DNA of 64,000 nucleotides. Origin: Kluyvera genomosp. 3 (lineage in GTDB: Bacteria > Pseudomonadota > Gammaproteobacteria > Enterobacterales > Enterobacteriaceae). The stretch covers positions 2,574,645 through 2,638,644 of the forward strand of contig CP022114.1 of assembly GCA_002211745.1 (NCBI GenBank), in the 5' to 3' direction. The position numbers were made by a program, and so were the translations under genes. The notes under the pieces are model-generated. The model was not told the origin of the DNA. It ran no database searches and saw only the letters and a list, made by a program, of their open reading frames with translations. Shown piece after piece: positions 8,875 to 20,812 of the stretch (position 1 is its first letter; the number at the start of each line of letters is the position of its first letter).

Positions 8875-8902
8875 AAAAAACCCCGGCAAGCCGGGGTTTT
8901 TT
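8875..8902. terminator. Rho-independent terminator, fnr / cigR-like (bidirectional)
   Basis: Perfect GC stem CCCCGGC-AA-GCCGGGG (8881-8896) flanked by an A run on the left and a T run on the right. It lies between the convergent fnr and cigR-like genes and can serve both. Confidence 0.9.
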
Positions 8903-8920
8903 ATTGTCTGCTTCAGCTCT

Positions 8921-9433
8921 CTAATCAAATACGCCGTTAATCACCGACGTCACAATCGCCGTACTTAAAGCAATGAGTACCAGGTTATCGCCAATCACCT
9001 GCCATTCATAACCGGGGTAATAAGGAAGCTGATTGAGCATTGATCCCGGGACCGCTTTTTTCGCAATACCCGGTGGCAGCGGTTTACCTCGCGCCAGATT
9101 TTTAGCAATGCCCGGCGGCAAAGATTTGTAGCCGGTCAGGCCATAGTTAACCGCAAGCTGCCTTGCGGTTGCGTAGCTGATATCGCGGTCAACATGGTCG
9201 GGTTTGCCGTAATTCTTACGCGATGTCGATCCATGGTCCTTGTCCTGGCCTTTACTCCACTGCTGGCTATTCCCTTTATCGCTTTTACTATTACCGTGGC
9301 TACTGTTGCCGTGGTTGCTATTGCCGTTACCGTTGCCATGCCCGTTGCCGGGGTCGGCCAACACTGGCGTTGCGCAGAGCGACAACGCAACGACGGCCGC
9401 GACCGTCTTTAAGAGTGAGGAACGCTGGGTCAT
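8921..9433 (-). CDS. CigR/RcnB-like exported protein
   Basis: Predicted exported or inner-membrane protein of 170 residues. It has a signal peptide (LLKTVAAVVALSLCATPVLA), then a low-complexity Gly/Asn/His/Ser/Lys segment of about 50 residues. The conserved C-terminal block contains two PPGIAK motifs (LPPGIAKNLARGK, LPPGIAKKAVPGS) and the ending ending in VINGVFD. These match the Salmonella anti-virulence protein CigR and the wider RcnB-like family. Start choice: AAGGA sits 7 bases from the ATG at 9433 but only 1 base from the ATG at 9439, so 9433 is preferred. It is inserted between fnr and uspE, which are close neighbours in E. coli. Function here is unknown. Confidence 0.78.
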   Translation of the reverse strand: MTQRSSLLKTVAAVVALSLCATPVLADPGNGHGNGNGNSNHGNSSHGNSKSDKGNSQQWSKGQDKDHGSTSRKNYGKPDHVDRDISYATARQLAVNYGLTGYKSLPPGIAKNLARGKPLPPGIAKKAVPGSMLNQLPYYPGYEWQVIGDNLVLIALSTAIVTSVINGVFD

Positions 9434-9651
9434 CGTCATTTCCTTGTGTGCGGGGTATCTGAGAGAAATCTATATCATTCTGTGAAAAAAAACCTACGCA
9501 TTAAATCTGAATTTATCGAACTTCTCCGATGCCCACGACAAGGCTAATTTATCCTGTTTATTGATCTTGCGAAGGTTCCCCCTGTTTCAATCCCACTATA
9601 TGAGTTATCTTTTACTTACAAACTGTGGTTACAGCTGTAAGGAGACCCTGT

Positions 9652-10602
9652 ATGGCCAGATATCAAAATATGCTCGTGGCGATCGATCCGAATCAGGACG
9701 ACCAGCCTGCGCTACGACGCGCTGTGTATCTTCATCAACGGATTGGCGGCCGCATTAAAGCCTTTTTGCCGATCTATGACTTTTCCTATGAAATGACCAC
9801 CCTTTTGTCTCCTGATGAGCGCACCGCAATGCGCCAGGGCGTGATTAGCCAGCGAACCGCATGGATCCGCGAGCAGGCGAAATACTACCTGGAAGCCGGC
9901 GTTCCACTGGAGATCAAAGTGGTGTGGCATAATCGCCCGTTCGAAGCCATCATCCAGGAAGTCATCAGTGGCGGCCATGATTTGCTGCTGAAAATGGCTC
10001 ACCAGCACGACAAGCTGGAGTCGGTGATCTTCACCCCAACCGACTGGCACCTGTTACGTAAATGCCCATGCCCGGTATGGATGGTGAAAGATCAGCCGTG
10101 GCCTGAAGGCGGTAAAGCACTCGTTGCCGTCAACCTTGCCAGCGAAGAAGCGTACCATAACGCGTTGAACGAGAAGCTGGTCAAAGAGACCCTTGAGCTG
10201 GCCGAACAGGTCAACCATACCGAAGTACACCTGGTCGGCGCTTTCCCGGTCACGCCGATCAATATCGCCATTGAATTGCCTGATTTCGACCCCAGCGTTT
10301 ACAACGATGCGATCCGCGGCCAGCACCTGCTGGCGATGAAATCGTTGCGCCAGAAATTTGGTATTGATGAGAAGTTTACTCACGTCGAGAAAGGGTTGCC
10401 TGAAGAGGTCATTCCGGATCTTGCCGCGCATCTTGACGCCGGCATCGTGGTACTGGGCACTATCGGGCGAACCGGTATTTCGGCGGCATTCCTCGGCAAC
10501 ACTGCCGAACAGGTTATTGACCACCTGCGCTGCGACCTGCTCGCGATCAAACCCAATGACTACCAGACCCCCGTCGAAATGGATGACGAAGAAGACGATT
10601 AA
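9652..10602 (+). CDS. uspE: Universal stress protein E
   Basis: Tandem UspA-domain protein (316 residues, the E. coli length), linked in E. coli to stress resistance, motility and cell aggregation. Two Usp domains are visible, the first starting [16 protein letters not shown] and the second after about residue 155 ([13 protein letters not shown]). The C-terminal nucleotide-binding-like loop [20 protein letters not shown] is present, and the protein ends in an acidic tail. AAGGAG at 9639-9644 supports the start. It follows fnr, as in E. coli. Its terminator has been split by an IS element beginning 32 bp downstream of the stop codon. Confidence 0.95.
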   Translation: MARYQNMLVAIDPNQDDQPALRRAVYLHQRIGGRIKAFLPIYDFSYEMTTLLSPDERTAMRQGVISQRTAWIREQAKYYLEAGVPLEIKVVWHNRPFEAIIQEVISGGHDLLLKMAHQHDKLESVIFTPTDWHLLRKCPCPVWMVKDQPWPEGGKALVAVNLASEEAYHNALNEKLVKETLELAEQVNHTEVHLVGAFPVTPINIAIELPDFDPSVYNDAIRGQHLLAMKSLRQKFGIDEKFTHVEKGLPEEVIPDLAAHLDAGIVVLGTIGRTGISAAFLGNTAEQVIDHLRCDLLAIKPNDYQTPVEMDDEEDD

Positions 10603-10614
10603 GCGTGGTTAAGT

Positions 10615-10630
10615 GACAAAAAAAACCGGT
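10615..10630 (+). terminator. uspE/ydiH terminator, left arm (interrupted by IS)
   Basis: GACAAAAAAACCGG at 10615-10628 is the left arm of a hairpin whose right arm, CCGGTTTTTTTTGTC, is at 12083-12097. Without the IS and one copy of its AATG duplication the two arms form a 14-bp stem with the loop TCAATGGG, a classic bidirectional terminator between convergent uspE and ydiH. The two arms are now 1.45 kb apart. Confidence 0.85.
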
Positions 10631-10667
10631 CAATGTGAACTGACCCCATAATGTTGGACGGTTTATA

Positions 10668-11507
10668 TTAAGCGGTTATCAGGGCCTGAGTTCGGTATTC
10701 CACTGGACTCAGGCCTTTTAGTTTCTGTTTTATTCTTTCATGGTTGTAATAGTGGATGTATTCATCGATAGCGATGCGTAACTCACTGATACTTTTATAT
10801 TCTTCAAGGTAAAAACATTCAGACTTCAGCGTGCCGAAGAAGCTTTCCATCACTGCATTATCGTAGCAGTTTCCCTTTCTTGACATGCTCTGTTTCAGAC
10901 CAACTCCCTTTAGTCGGTTCTGATAGTGCGCCATCTGGTATTGCCAGCCCTGATCTGAGTGGAGCAGCGGGTATTCGCCTTTACCCAGTACAGATACAGC
11001 CTTCGACAGCATGTCATCCACCATCGACAGAAGAGGACGGCGCTCCATCTGATACGCAACTATTTCTCCGTTATACAGATCCAGAACGGGGGACAGATAC
11101 AGTTTTTCTCCGCTGATCTTAAATTCCGTGACATCTGTTACCCACTTCTGGTTAGGCTTATCCGCACTGAACTGCCGGTTCAGCACATTACCCGCCACTT
11201 TTCCATACCGACCTCGGTAAGAGTTGTATTTCTTCCTTCTGATACAGCAGGTTAAATCCAGCTCCTTCATTAACCTCTGAACCGTTTTATGGTTCAGTAA
11301 GCTTCCTTCCCGGCGGATGGCCAGCGTGATTCGCCTGTATCCATATCGTCCTTTATGTTTATGGAACAGCGTTAAAATCTGCCGCTTATCATCGGCATGT
11401 TTGTCTGGTTTCTTACCGCTGGTCAGTTGCCAGTAGAACGTGCTTTTTGCCAGCCCTGCCGCTTTTAACAAGCGCGCAAGAGGGAACTCCGACCTTAACT
11501 CATTCAC
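10668..11507 (-). CDS. IS3-family transposase OrfB (integrase catalytic domain)
   Basis: DDE transposase domain, 279 residues as an independent ORF. It contains an HTH_21-type region (HKGRYGYRRITLAIRREG) and the rve core. The acidic triad is visible as WVTDVTEF (D), LLHSDQGWQYQ (D) and DNAVMESFFGTLKSE (E), with the R/K seven residues on. It is normally made as an OrfAB fusion by -1 frameshifting within orfA; the -1 frame runs without a stop from the slippery site into this ORF. Its annotated ATG overlaps the orfA stop. Confidence 0.93.
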   Translation of the reverse strand: MNELRSEFPLARLLKAAGLAKSTFYWQLTSGKKPDKHADDKRQILTLFHKHKGRYGYRRITLAIRREGSLLNHKTVQRLMKELDLTCCIRRKKYNSYRGRYGKVAGNVLNRQFSADKPNQKWVTDVTEFKISGEKLYLSPVLDLYNGEIVAYQMERRPLLSMVDDMLSKAVSVLGKGEYPLLHSDQGWQYQMAHYQNRLKGVGLKQSMSRKGNCYDNAVMESFFGTLKSECFYLEEYKSISELRIAIDEYIHYYNHERIKQKLKGLSPVEYRTQALITA

Positions 11508-12025
11508 GACCTGCGCTTTATCCCGCGTTTTGACGTGCTTCTTTCCCTGAGTAAGGCCTGAAGCTTTTTTAGATAGGCCACTTCAGCACGCAGTTGTTCA
11601 AGCTCCTCTCGTTCATCCGGGTTAAGAGGATCCTGCAAAGGAGGGACGGGGTGATTTTCAGGACGTTCTGGCATCGTTTTTTTCCTGTATCGGCTGTCTG
11701 TAAGGGCTTCTAATCCTCCTTCATCATACAGTCGTTCCCACTGACAAACAGTGGAAAAGGCAGGGATAATAAATTTTGCGCAGACTTCGCGAACAGACAA
11801 CCGGTGTTCACGCATATGCAGGATAACAGACTCTTTAAAGGCAGGAGAGTAGGTGAAATGTCGGGTTGTCAGTCCGGCTTCGCCATGAAGCTTCCAGGCT
11901 GCAGTCCACTTACGAACGGCACTGTGATCGATACCAAAACGCTTTGCGGTCGCTTGCTGCCCTTCCACGCCGGAAAGATAGTGCTGCACAACCTCAAGCT
12001 TAAAGCTGAGAGAATACTTGCTCAT
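11504..12025 (-). CDS. IS3-family transposase OrfA (helix-turn-helix)
   Basis: DNA-binding subunit of the element, 173 residues. It has two helix-turn-helix segments (KRFGIDHSAVRKWTAAW and KFIIPAFSTVCQWERLYDEG) followed by a C-terminal leucine-zipper-like coiled coil (REELEQLRAEVAYLKKLQAL), as in IS150 InsJ. The ATG at 12025 follows AAGGTG; a longer reading would begin inside the inverted repeat. Near the 3' end A_AAA_AAG (on the reverse strand, 11570-11564) is a canonical -1 slippery heptamer in register. Confidence 0.9.
   Translation of the reverse strand: MSKYSLSFKLEVVQHYLSGVEGQQATAKRFGIDHSAVRKWTAAWKLHGEAGLTTRHFTYSPAFKESVILHMREHRLSVREVCAKFIIPAFSTVCQWERLYDEGGLEALTDSRYRKKTMPERPENHPVPPLQDPLNPDEREELEQLRAEVAYLKKLQALLRERSTSKRGIKRRS
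11564..11570 (-). promoter_or_regulatory. Programmed -1 frameshift site A_AAA_AAG in the IS
   Basis: On the reverse strand the orfA frame reads CTA AAA AAG, giving the slippery heptamer A AAA AAG. After a -1 slip the new frame is open straight through the orfA stop into orfB (…VVNELRSEFPL). The same motif is used by IS150 to make its OrfAB transposase. Confidence 0.75.
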
Positions 12026-12148
12026 AAAAAACTGCACCTTACTTCGTTGGGTGTCCAACTTTTGGGGTGCAGTTCAAATGGGCCGGTTTTTTTTGTCTTG
12101 CGATTAGCTTCCCGGCATATCATGCGCTGCCAGGCTAGCGGGATGCTA

Positions 12149-12337
12149 TCAATGGAGCCCTAGTCGCCAGGCAAAGTCGATCTCTTCTTTCAGTTCAATG
12201 GCAGAAAGCGCCATCAGGTCAGCAAATTCCAGCTCAAGTTGCTTAACGCGTTTCAGGTACTGTGCAGGGGTTAAAGGTGTGGTTTCGCGACGAAGATATT
12301 CGATGGCCAATTGTGCAGGCGTTAACAAGGTATCCAT
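12149..12337 (-). CDS. ydiH: Small conserved protein YdiH
   Basis: 62-residue protein that closely resembles E. coli YdiH (shared blocks AQLAIEYLRR, LTPAQYLKR and the ending EEIDFAWRLGLH). Its function is unknown. No signal peptide or membrane segment is seen; it is acidic and probably helical. The ATG at 12337 is preferred over an upstream in-frame ATG because AGAGGAAC precedes it at normal spacing and the length equals that of YdiH. It lies between uspE and pntB, a different context from K-12, where ydiH is elsewhere. Confidence 0.8.
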   Translation of the reverse strand: MDTLLTPAQLAIEYLRRETTPLTPAQYLKRVKQLELEFADLMALSAIELKEEIDFAWRLGLH

Positions 12338-12425
12338 AAGTTCCTCTGTTGGTTTGAACGACATAGAACATTATAACACCTTTCACTGCGCATTTTTTGA
12401 CCAAAAACAATCATAAATCAAATAT

Positions 12426-12458
12426 AAGGCCGCCATTCCTCAGGAGAATGGCGGCCTT
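12426..12458 (-). terminator. Terminator hairpin downstream of pntB
   Basis: AAGGCCGCCATTC (12426-12438) pairs with GAATGGCGGCCTT (12446-12458), a perfect 13-bp stem just past the pntB stop. The T-rich tail on the reverse strand is short (TATATTTGATTT). Confidence 0.75.
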
Positions 12459-12475
12459 CATTTTATACGCGGTAA

Positions 12476-13867
<1,392 letters not shown>

Positions 13868-13874
13868 TTACCCC

Positions 13875-15929
<2,055 letters not shown>

Positions 15930-16880
15930 ATGAAGCTTAAGAACACCCTCCTCGTGTCCGCCATGCTGTCTGCCGCGGCAATGTCCGCTCATGCAGCCAC
16001 CGAGCTGACCCCGGAGCAAGCGTCCGCACTGAAGCCCTATGACCGCGTGGTGATCACCGGTCGCTATACCGCCATTGGCGATGCAGTCAACGCCATGTCC
16101 CGCAAAGCGGACAAAGAAGGCGCAGCCTCTTTCTATGTTGTCGATACCTCTGACTACGGCAACAGCGGCAACTGGCGCGTCACGGCAGATCTCTATAAAG
16201 AAGACGCGCCGAAAGCCGACGCACCGAAAAATCGCATCATCAATGGCGTGATGGAACTGCCGAAAGACCAGGCCGTTGCGCTGGTGCCTTACGACACCGT
16301 CACCGTTCAGGGCTTCTACCGCAGCCAGCCGGAAGTGAACGATGCTATTACCAAGGCCGCCAAAGCCAAAGGCGCCGCCTCCTTCTTTATCGTCCGTCAG
16401 GTTGATGCGAACGACGGCGGTAACCAGCGTATTACCGCCTATATCTATAAAGCCGATGCGGAAAAACGCGTATTGCAGAGCCCGGATGCCATTCCGGCAG
16501 ATTCTGACGCCGGACGTAAACTGCTGGCAGAAGGCGGCGAAGCAGCTAAACAGGTTGAGATCCCGGGCGTAGCGACAACCGCCGCCGTCGGTGCGGGCAC
16601 CGGCGTAGGCCGTTTCTTCGAAACACAGACCACCAAGGGTGGGCGTTACAGTGTCACGCTTCCTGACGGTACGAAAGTCGAAGAACTGAACAAAGTCACT
16701 GCCGCACAGATGATTCCGTTCGACAGCATCAAGTTCACCGGTAACTACGGCAACATGACCGAAGTGTCTTATCAGGTGGCAAAACGCGCCGCTAAGAAAG
16801 GCGCTAAGTATTACCACATTACCCGTGAATGGCAGGAGCGCGGCGGCAACGTCACCATCAGCGCCGACCTGTACAAGTAA
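15930..16880 (+). CDS. ydgH: DUF1471 periplasmic protein YdgH
   Basis: Exported protein of 316 residues with a signal peptide (KNTLLVSAMLSAAAMSAHA) and three successive DUF1471 (YhcN/BhsA-like) domains, each ending in a strand such as WRVTADLYK, QRITAYIYK or VTISADLYK. Small single-domain relatives are stress- and biofilm-linked outer-envelope proteins. YdgH has been implicated in envelope lipid homeostasis in E. coli. The ATG at 15930 follows GAAGGA. It is followed by a strong terminator, so it is probably monocistronic. The frame is intact. Confidence 0.93.
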   Translation: MKLKNTLLVSAMLSAAAMSAHAATELTPEQASALKPYDRVVITGRYTAIGDAVNAMSRKADKEGAASFYVVDTSDYGNSGNWRVTADLYKEDAPKADAPKNRIINGVMELPKDQAVALVPYDTVTVQGFYRSQPEVNDAITKAAKAKGAASFFIVRQVDANDGGNQRITAYIYKADAEKRVLQSPDAIPADSDAGRKLLAEGGEAAKQVEIPGVATTAAVGAGTGVGRFFETQTTKGGRYSVTLPDGTKVEELNKVTAAQMIPFDSIKFTGNYGNMTEVSYQVAKRAAKKGAKYYHITREWQERGGNVTISADLYK

Positions 16881-16890
16881 GCAACAGCAA

Positions 16891-16914
16891 AAGGCGGCGT
16901 AAGCCGCCTTTTTT
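16891..16914 (+). terminator. ydgH terminator
   Basis: AAGGCGGC-GTAA-GCCGCCTT stem (16891-16910) followed by TTTT, 10 bp after the ydgH stop codon. Confidence 0.92.
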
Positions 16915-17048
16915 ATTCATTTCTTTTTATACATTGTTGCATGTATGCATCGCTCTCCGTAAAATCGCCGCCTCAGCGCAATCCTCCATGTTTATGCGAT
17001 TTCGCCAAATAAATATTCTTGTTCTTCGCCTTCCACGACAGGATTCTC

Positions 17049-18426
17049 ATGGAAAAGAAATTAGGGCTTAGCGCCCTGACGGCTCTGGTTCTGAGCTCAA
17101 TGCTCGGTGCGGGCGTATTCAGCCTGCCGCAAAACATGGCCGAGGTCGCCAGCCCCGCCGCACTGCTGATTGGCTGGGCTATCACCGGCGTGGGCATTCT
17201 GTTCCTTGCCATCGCCATGCTGGTACTGACCCGCATCCGTCCGGATCTTGACGGCGGTATCTTTACCTACGCGCGCGAAGGTTTCGGGGAACTGATCGGC
17301 TTTTGTTCCGCATGGGGTTACTGGCTGTGTGCGGTCATTGCCAACGTCTCCTATCTGGTGATTGTTTTCTCTGCCCTGAGTTTCTTTACCGATACGCCTG
17401 AACTGCGCCTGTTTGGCGACGGTAATACCTGGCAATCCATTGTCGGGGCTTCGGTGCTGCTCTGGGTGGTTCATTTTCTGGTTCTGCGCGGCGTACAAAC
17501 GGCTGCCAGCATCAACCTGGCCGCGACGCTGGCCAAGCTGGTACCGCTGGGGTTGTTTATCGTGCTGGCGGCGATCGCTTTTAAAAGCGAGACCTTTACT
17601 CTGGATTTCCACGGTATCGACCTTGGCGTGCCGGTGTGGGAACAGGTGAAAAACACTATGCTGATAACGCTTTGGGTGTTTATTGGCGTGGAAGGCGCGG
17701 TGGTGGTGTCGGCGCGCGCCCGTAATAAAAAAGATGTTGGCCGCGCGACGCTGCTGGCGGTGATTTCCGCGCTGGGGTTTATCTGCTGGTCACGCTGCTG
17801 TCGATGGGGGGGTTGCCCGTCCTGAACTGGCAGAGATGCGCAATCCATCAATGGCGGGCCTGATGGTGCGTATGATGGGCTCCTGGGGTGAAATTGTGAT
17901 TGCCGCCGGGCTGATTGTCTCCGTTTGCGGGGCCTACCTGAGCTGGACAATTATGGCAGCGGAAGTGCCGCTGCTGGCTGCCACGCATAAAGCATTTCCG
18001 CGTATCTTCGCCCGACAGAACGCGAATAACGCCCTGCCGCCTCGCTGTGGCTCACCAACCTGAGCGTACAGGCAAGCCTGGTACTAATCTGGCTGACCGG
18101 TTCTGACTACAACACGCTGCTGACTATCGCTTCCGAGATGATCCTCGTGCCTTACTTCCTGGTCGGCGCGTTTTTACTCAAGGTGGCGCGTCGTCCGCTG
18201 CATAAAGTGATTGGTGTCGGTGCCTGCATTTATGGCTTATGGTTATTATATGCGTCCGGCCGATGCACCTGCTGCTATCGGTCGTACTCTATGCGCCGGG
18301 CCTGTTAGTCTTTATCTATGCGCGCCGCACGCATGAAGATAATATCCTGCTCAAGCGTCGCGAATTAGCCTTAATTGGCCTACTTCTGGTTGCCGCTGTG
18401 CCGGCAACGTGGATGTTAATGGGTAA
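17049..18426 (+). CDS. ydgI: Basic amino acid/polyamine antiporter YdgI (five apparent frameshifts)
   Basis: APC-superfamily inner-membrane transporter related to ArcD and LysP-type antiporters, with about 12 predicted helices. The N-terminus KLGLSALTALVLSSMLGAGV holds the conserved SSMLGAGVF motif. Single bases appear to be missing near 17776, 17804 (long G run), 18038, 18262 and 18423. Restored, the gene ends at TAA 18424-18426 and encodes 460 residues, the length I recall for E. coli YdgI; the end is therefore inferred. It precedes folM by 38 bp, as in E. coli. The substrate is unproven. Confidence 0.82.
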
Positions 18427-18464
18427 CGCGGTCACCCCATCGCAGAATACATATGGAGATAACG

Positions 18465-19187
18465 ATGGGAAACATGCTATCACGCCCCGTACTGATAACC
18501 GGTGGAGGCCGCCGTATCGGCCTCGCCCTTGCCCACCATTTTCTCACCCAACAGCAGCCGGTTATCCTCAGCTATCGTACGCACTATCCGGCCATTGATG
18601 TGATGCGACGAGCGGGCGCTGTCTGTATTCAGGCAGATTTCGCCCACGATGAGGGAATTAATGCCTTTGCCGAGGCGGTGAAATCACACTGTACCAGCCT
18701 GCGCGCCATCATCCATAACGCCAGCGGCTGGCAGGCGGAAAGCCCATCCACACCGCTCAGTCAGGTGCTCAACGCCATGCTGCAAATTCACGTGCATGCG
18801 CCCTACCTGCTCAACCATGCTCTTGAAGGCCTGCTGCGTGGACACGGCCACGCTGCCAGCGACATTATTCATTTCACGGACTATGTGGTGGAACGCGGCA
18901 GCGACAAGCATATCGCCTACGCCGCCAGCAAGGCCGCGCTAGACAACATGACTCGCTCGTTTGCCCGCAAGCTGGCACCCGAGGTGAAGGTTAACGCGAT
19001 CGCCCCGGCGCTGGTGCTGTTTAACGAGGATGATGACGCCGAATATCGGCAAAAAGCGCTGAATAAATCGCTGATGAAAATCGCCGGCGGCGAGAAAGAG
19101 ATAATCGACCTGGTCGATTATCTGCTCGGCAGCAGCTATGTCACGGGCCGCTCTTTCGCCGTCGATGGCGGGCGGCCTCTGGTCTAA
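18465..19187 (+). CDS. folM: Dihydromonapterin reductase FolM
   Basis: Short-chain dehydrogenase that reduces dihydromonapterin (and weakly dihydrofolate) using NADPH, giving tetrahydromonapterin. The 240-residue protein has the dinucleotide loop ITGGGRRIGLALA and the active-site pair YAASKAALDN (Tyr, Lys), with the C-terminal TGRSFAVDGG typical of SDRs. The ATG at 18465 follows GGAG and matches the E. coli length; an upstream in-frame ATG at 18453 is less likely. It ends 4 bp from the convergent ydgC stop. The frame is intact. Confidence 0.94.
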   Translation: MGNMLSRPVLITGGGRRIGLALAHHFLTQQQPVILSYRTHYPAIDVMRRAGAVCIQADFAHDEGINAFAEAVKSHCTSLRAIIHNASGWQAESPSTPLSQVLNAMLQIHVHAPYLLNHALEGLLRGHGHAASDIIHFTDYVVERGSDKHIAYAASKAALDNMTRSFARKLAPEVKVNAIAPALVLFNEDDDAEYRQKALNKSLMKIAGGEKEIIDLVDYLLGSSYVTGRSFAVDGGRPLV

Positions 19188-19190
19188 CGC

Positions 19191-19525
19191 TTAGTGAAAA
19201 CGGCCCCACAGGAAAATTAATAGCCAGGCGCTAACGCCCCAACAGGCCACGGCGCCGGCTAACGCCAGCGGCAGGCGCATCATGCCGGTGAAATACCACA
19301 GCGACAACAGATAGAGAAAATAGGGAATAATCGACCACATTCCAAAAACGATGGTCGCCCGCAGCGCTTCGGTTCCCTCTCGCTGGCAACGATATAGTGC
19401 GCAATCAGCGCGAAGGTGGGAAAAAGCGGAATCAGCCCAGCAATGGCGTAGTTTTTCGTTTTTGCCAGAATGCCAATCAACACCACAACCAGCGCGCCAA
19501 GCAGCGCCTTAATTAACAACCCCAT
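19191..19525 (-). CDS. ydgC: GlpM-family inner membrane protein YdgC (one apparent frameshift)
   Basis: Small inner-membrane protein, 111 residues after correction, the same as E. coli YdgC; it belongs to the GlpM family. About three hydrophobic segments are visible (LLGALVVVLIGILAK, IAGLIPLFPTFALIAHYIVA and a C-terminal one). A single G is missing near 19378, where AGGGAACC should read AGGGGAACC (SERGTEALRA). Its function is not established; in pseudomonads GlpM has been tied to alginate production. It is convergent with folM. Confidence 0.85.
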
Positions 19526-19727
19526 CTTATTATTCACCAATAAACAACATGTTGCTCCAGCATAGCGGAAGCGGTTGTCTTTATGAATGAAAATTCAGAA
19601 GCGTGCTCGCAATTAAAGAGGATGGACAAAGCGCATTGGGCAAAAGATTGTAGAATTCGCGGCAAGCCGGACTTTCCGGTGAGGCGCAGTGTTGCGGGGC
19701 TTGATCCCGGCGGCGTTGTTGCTGGAT

Positions 19728-19795
19728 AAAAGAAAACCCCCGCACATTGTTCGGCGTTAACCGGGCAACATAAGGGGGCGATTCTTGAAACCTCA
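19728..19795 (-). ncRNA. Rdl-like antisense RNA of the ldr locus
   Basis: Upstream of the ldr peptide, on the reverse strand, a long hairpin (CCCCC at 19737-19741 pairing with GGGGG at 19774-19778, with an inner TTGTTCGG/CCGGGCAA stem) is followed on that strand by TTTTCTTTT (19736-19728). This matches the Rdl antisense RNAs that block translation of Ldr toxin mRNAs in E. coli. The 3' end is well supported; the 5' end is a guess from the known length of about 65 nt. Confidence 0.6.
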
Positions 19796-19846
19796 ACAGT
19801 TCAAGGATAGCCGCGAACCGTTGCCATTGCAACAGAAGGCGGCTAT

Positions 19847-19954
19847 ATGACGCTGATGCAGTTTGCCGTTATTTTCTGGCACGATCTTGCCGCTCCCGTC
19901 ATCGCTGGCGTATTGGTCAGCCTGATAGTGAGTCACTGGCGTAGTCGGAAATAA
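19847..19954 (+). CDS. ldr: Type I toxin-antitoxin system Ldr-family toxic peptide
   Basis: 35-residue hydrophobic peptide, MTLMQFAVIFWHDLAAP continuing VIAGVLVSLIVSHWRSRK. The segment FWHDLAAPVIAG is the hallmark of E. coli LdrA-D. Ldr peptides insert in the inner membrane, inhibit growth and condense the nucleoid when their Rdl antisense RNA is lacking. One membrane helix spans about residues 12-29, followed by a basic tail. A strong terminator follows, and a candidate antisense RNA lies just upstream. It stands between ydgC and rstA, a location not used by ldr genes in K-12. Confidence 0.9.
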   Translation: MTLMQFAVIFWHDLAAPVIAGVLVSLIVSHWRSRK

Positions 19955-20003
19955 TCGCGAGATGGGCGTCATTTCCGCCGCAGTGGCGGCATGCGCCCGA
20001 ACG

Positions 20004-20034
20004 AGGCCGCAGGGGAATCCCTGCGGCCTTTTTT
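20004..20034 (+). terminator. ldr mRNA terminator
   Basis: AGGCCGCAGGG (20004-20014) pairs with CCCTGCGGCCT (20019-20029), followed by TTTTT. It lies 50 bp after the ldr stop codon and about 60 bp before rstA. Confidence 0.9.
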
Positions 20035-20093
20035 GTGGCGGCAAAGCTGCGCGCGGTGTATCGTAGCCGTTTTGTCAGCCAGTGCGTAGAGTC

Positions 20094-20812
20094 ATGAATA
20101 AGATCGTTTATGTTGAGGATGATCCGGATGTGGGGGCGCTGATCGCCGCCTATCTGGGCAAGCATGATATGGATGTGGTAGTCGAGCCGCGGGGCGATAA
20201 TGCCGAAGCGACGATTGCCCGTGAAAATCCGGATCTGGTGCTGCTGGACATCATGTTACCGGGTAAAGATGGCATGACGCTTTGTCGCGATCTGCGCGGT
20301 CAATGGGCGGGCCCTATCGTACTGCTCACTTCGCTGGATAGCGACATGAATCATATTCTGTCACTGGAAATGGGTGCGAACGACTATATTCTCAAAACAA
20401 CCCGCCCGCCGTGCTGCTGGCGCGCCTGCGTCTTCACCTACGACAAAATCCGGGTAACGCGAGTCACACGGTCGCCGCGCAGCCTGCCTTGACGCCGCAC
20501 AAAACCATTCGCTTCGGTACCCTGGTCATCGACCCGGTGAACCGTCAGGTTCTGTTGAGCGGTGAAAGCATCGCCCTTTCCACCGCCGATTTCGATTTGC
20601 TGTGGGAGCTCGCGACTCATGCGGGGCAAATCATGGACCGCGACGCGCTGCTGAAAAATCTACGCGGCGTCAGCTACGACGGGATGGATCGCAGCGTGGA
20701 CGTGGCGATTTCCCGGCTACGCAAGAAACTACAGGACAGCGCGACCGAGCCATATCGCATTAAAACCGTGCGCAATAAAGGCTATCTGTTCGCGCCGCAT
20801 GCCTGGGAGTAG
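20094..20812 (+). CDS. rstA: Response regulator RstA (one apparent frameshift)
   Basis: OmpR-family response regulator of the RstBA system, which in E. coli belongs to the PhoPQ regulon and affects acid tolerance, iron uptake and curli. The receiver domain has the acidic pair EDD (8-10), phospho-acceptor Asp52 in LVLLDIMLPGKDG and Thr/Lys positions. The winged-helix output domain includes RDALLKNLRGVSYDGMDR. One C is missing near 20400 (expected LKTTPPAVLLARLR); restored length is 239 residues, as in E. coli. In E. coli rstB follows within a few bases, but here about 4.7 kb of other genes intervene. Confidence 0.93.

Larger units (their letters stand above)
10635..12076 (-). mobile_element. 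IS3-family (IS150-type) insertion sequence, complete
   Basis: 1442-bp element bounded by imperfect inverted repeats: TGAACTGACCCCATAATG at 10635 and, on the other strand, TGAACTGCACCCCAAAAG ending at 12076; both continue into GTTGGAC. A 4-bp direct repeat AATG flanks it (10631-10634 and 12077-12080). It contains two overlapping reverse-strand ORFs, orfA and orfB, of the IS3 type. The helix-turn-helix arrangement of OrfA resembles IS150. Both ORFs are intact, so the element may be active. I cannot give an ISfinder name. Confidence 0.93.

Noticed and set aside
19583-19729. Forward 48-codon ORF upstream of the ldr locus
   Set aside because: No convincing ribosome-binding site or homologue; it runs into the region of the antisense RNA terminator.
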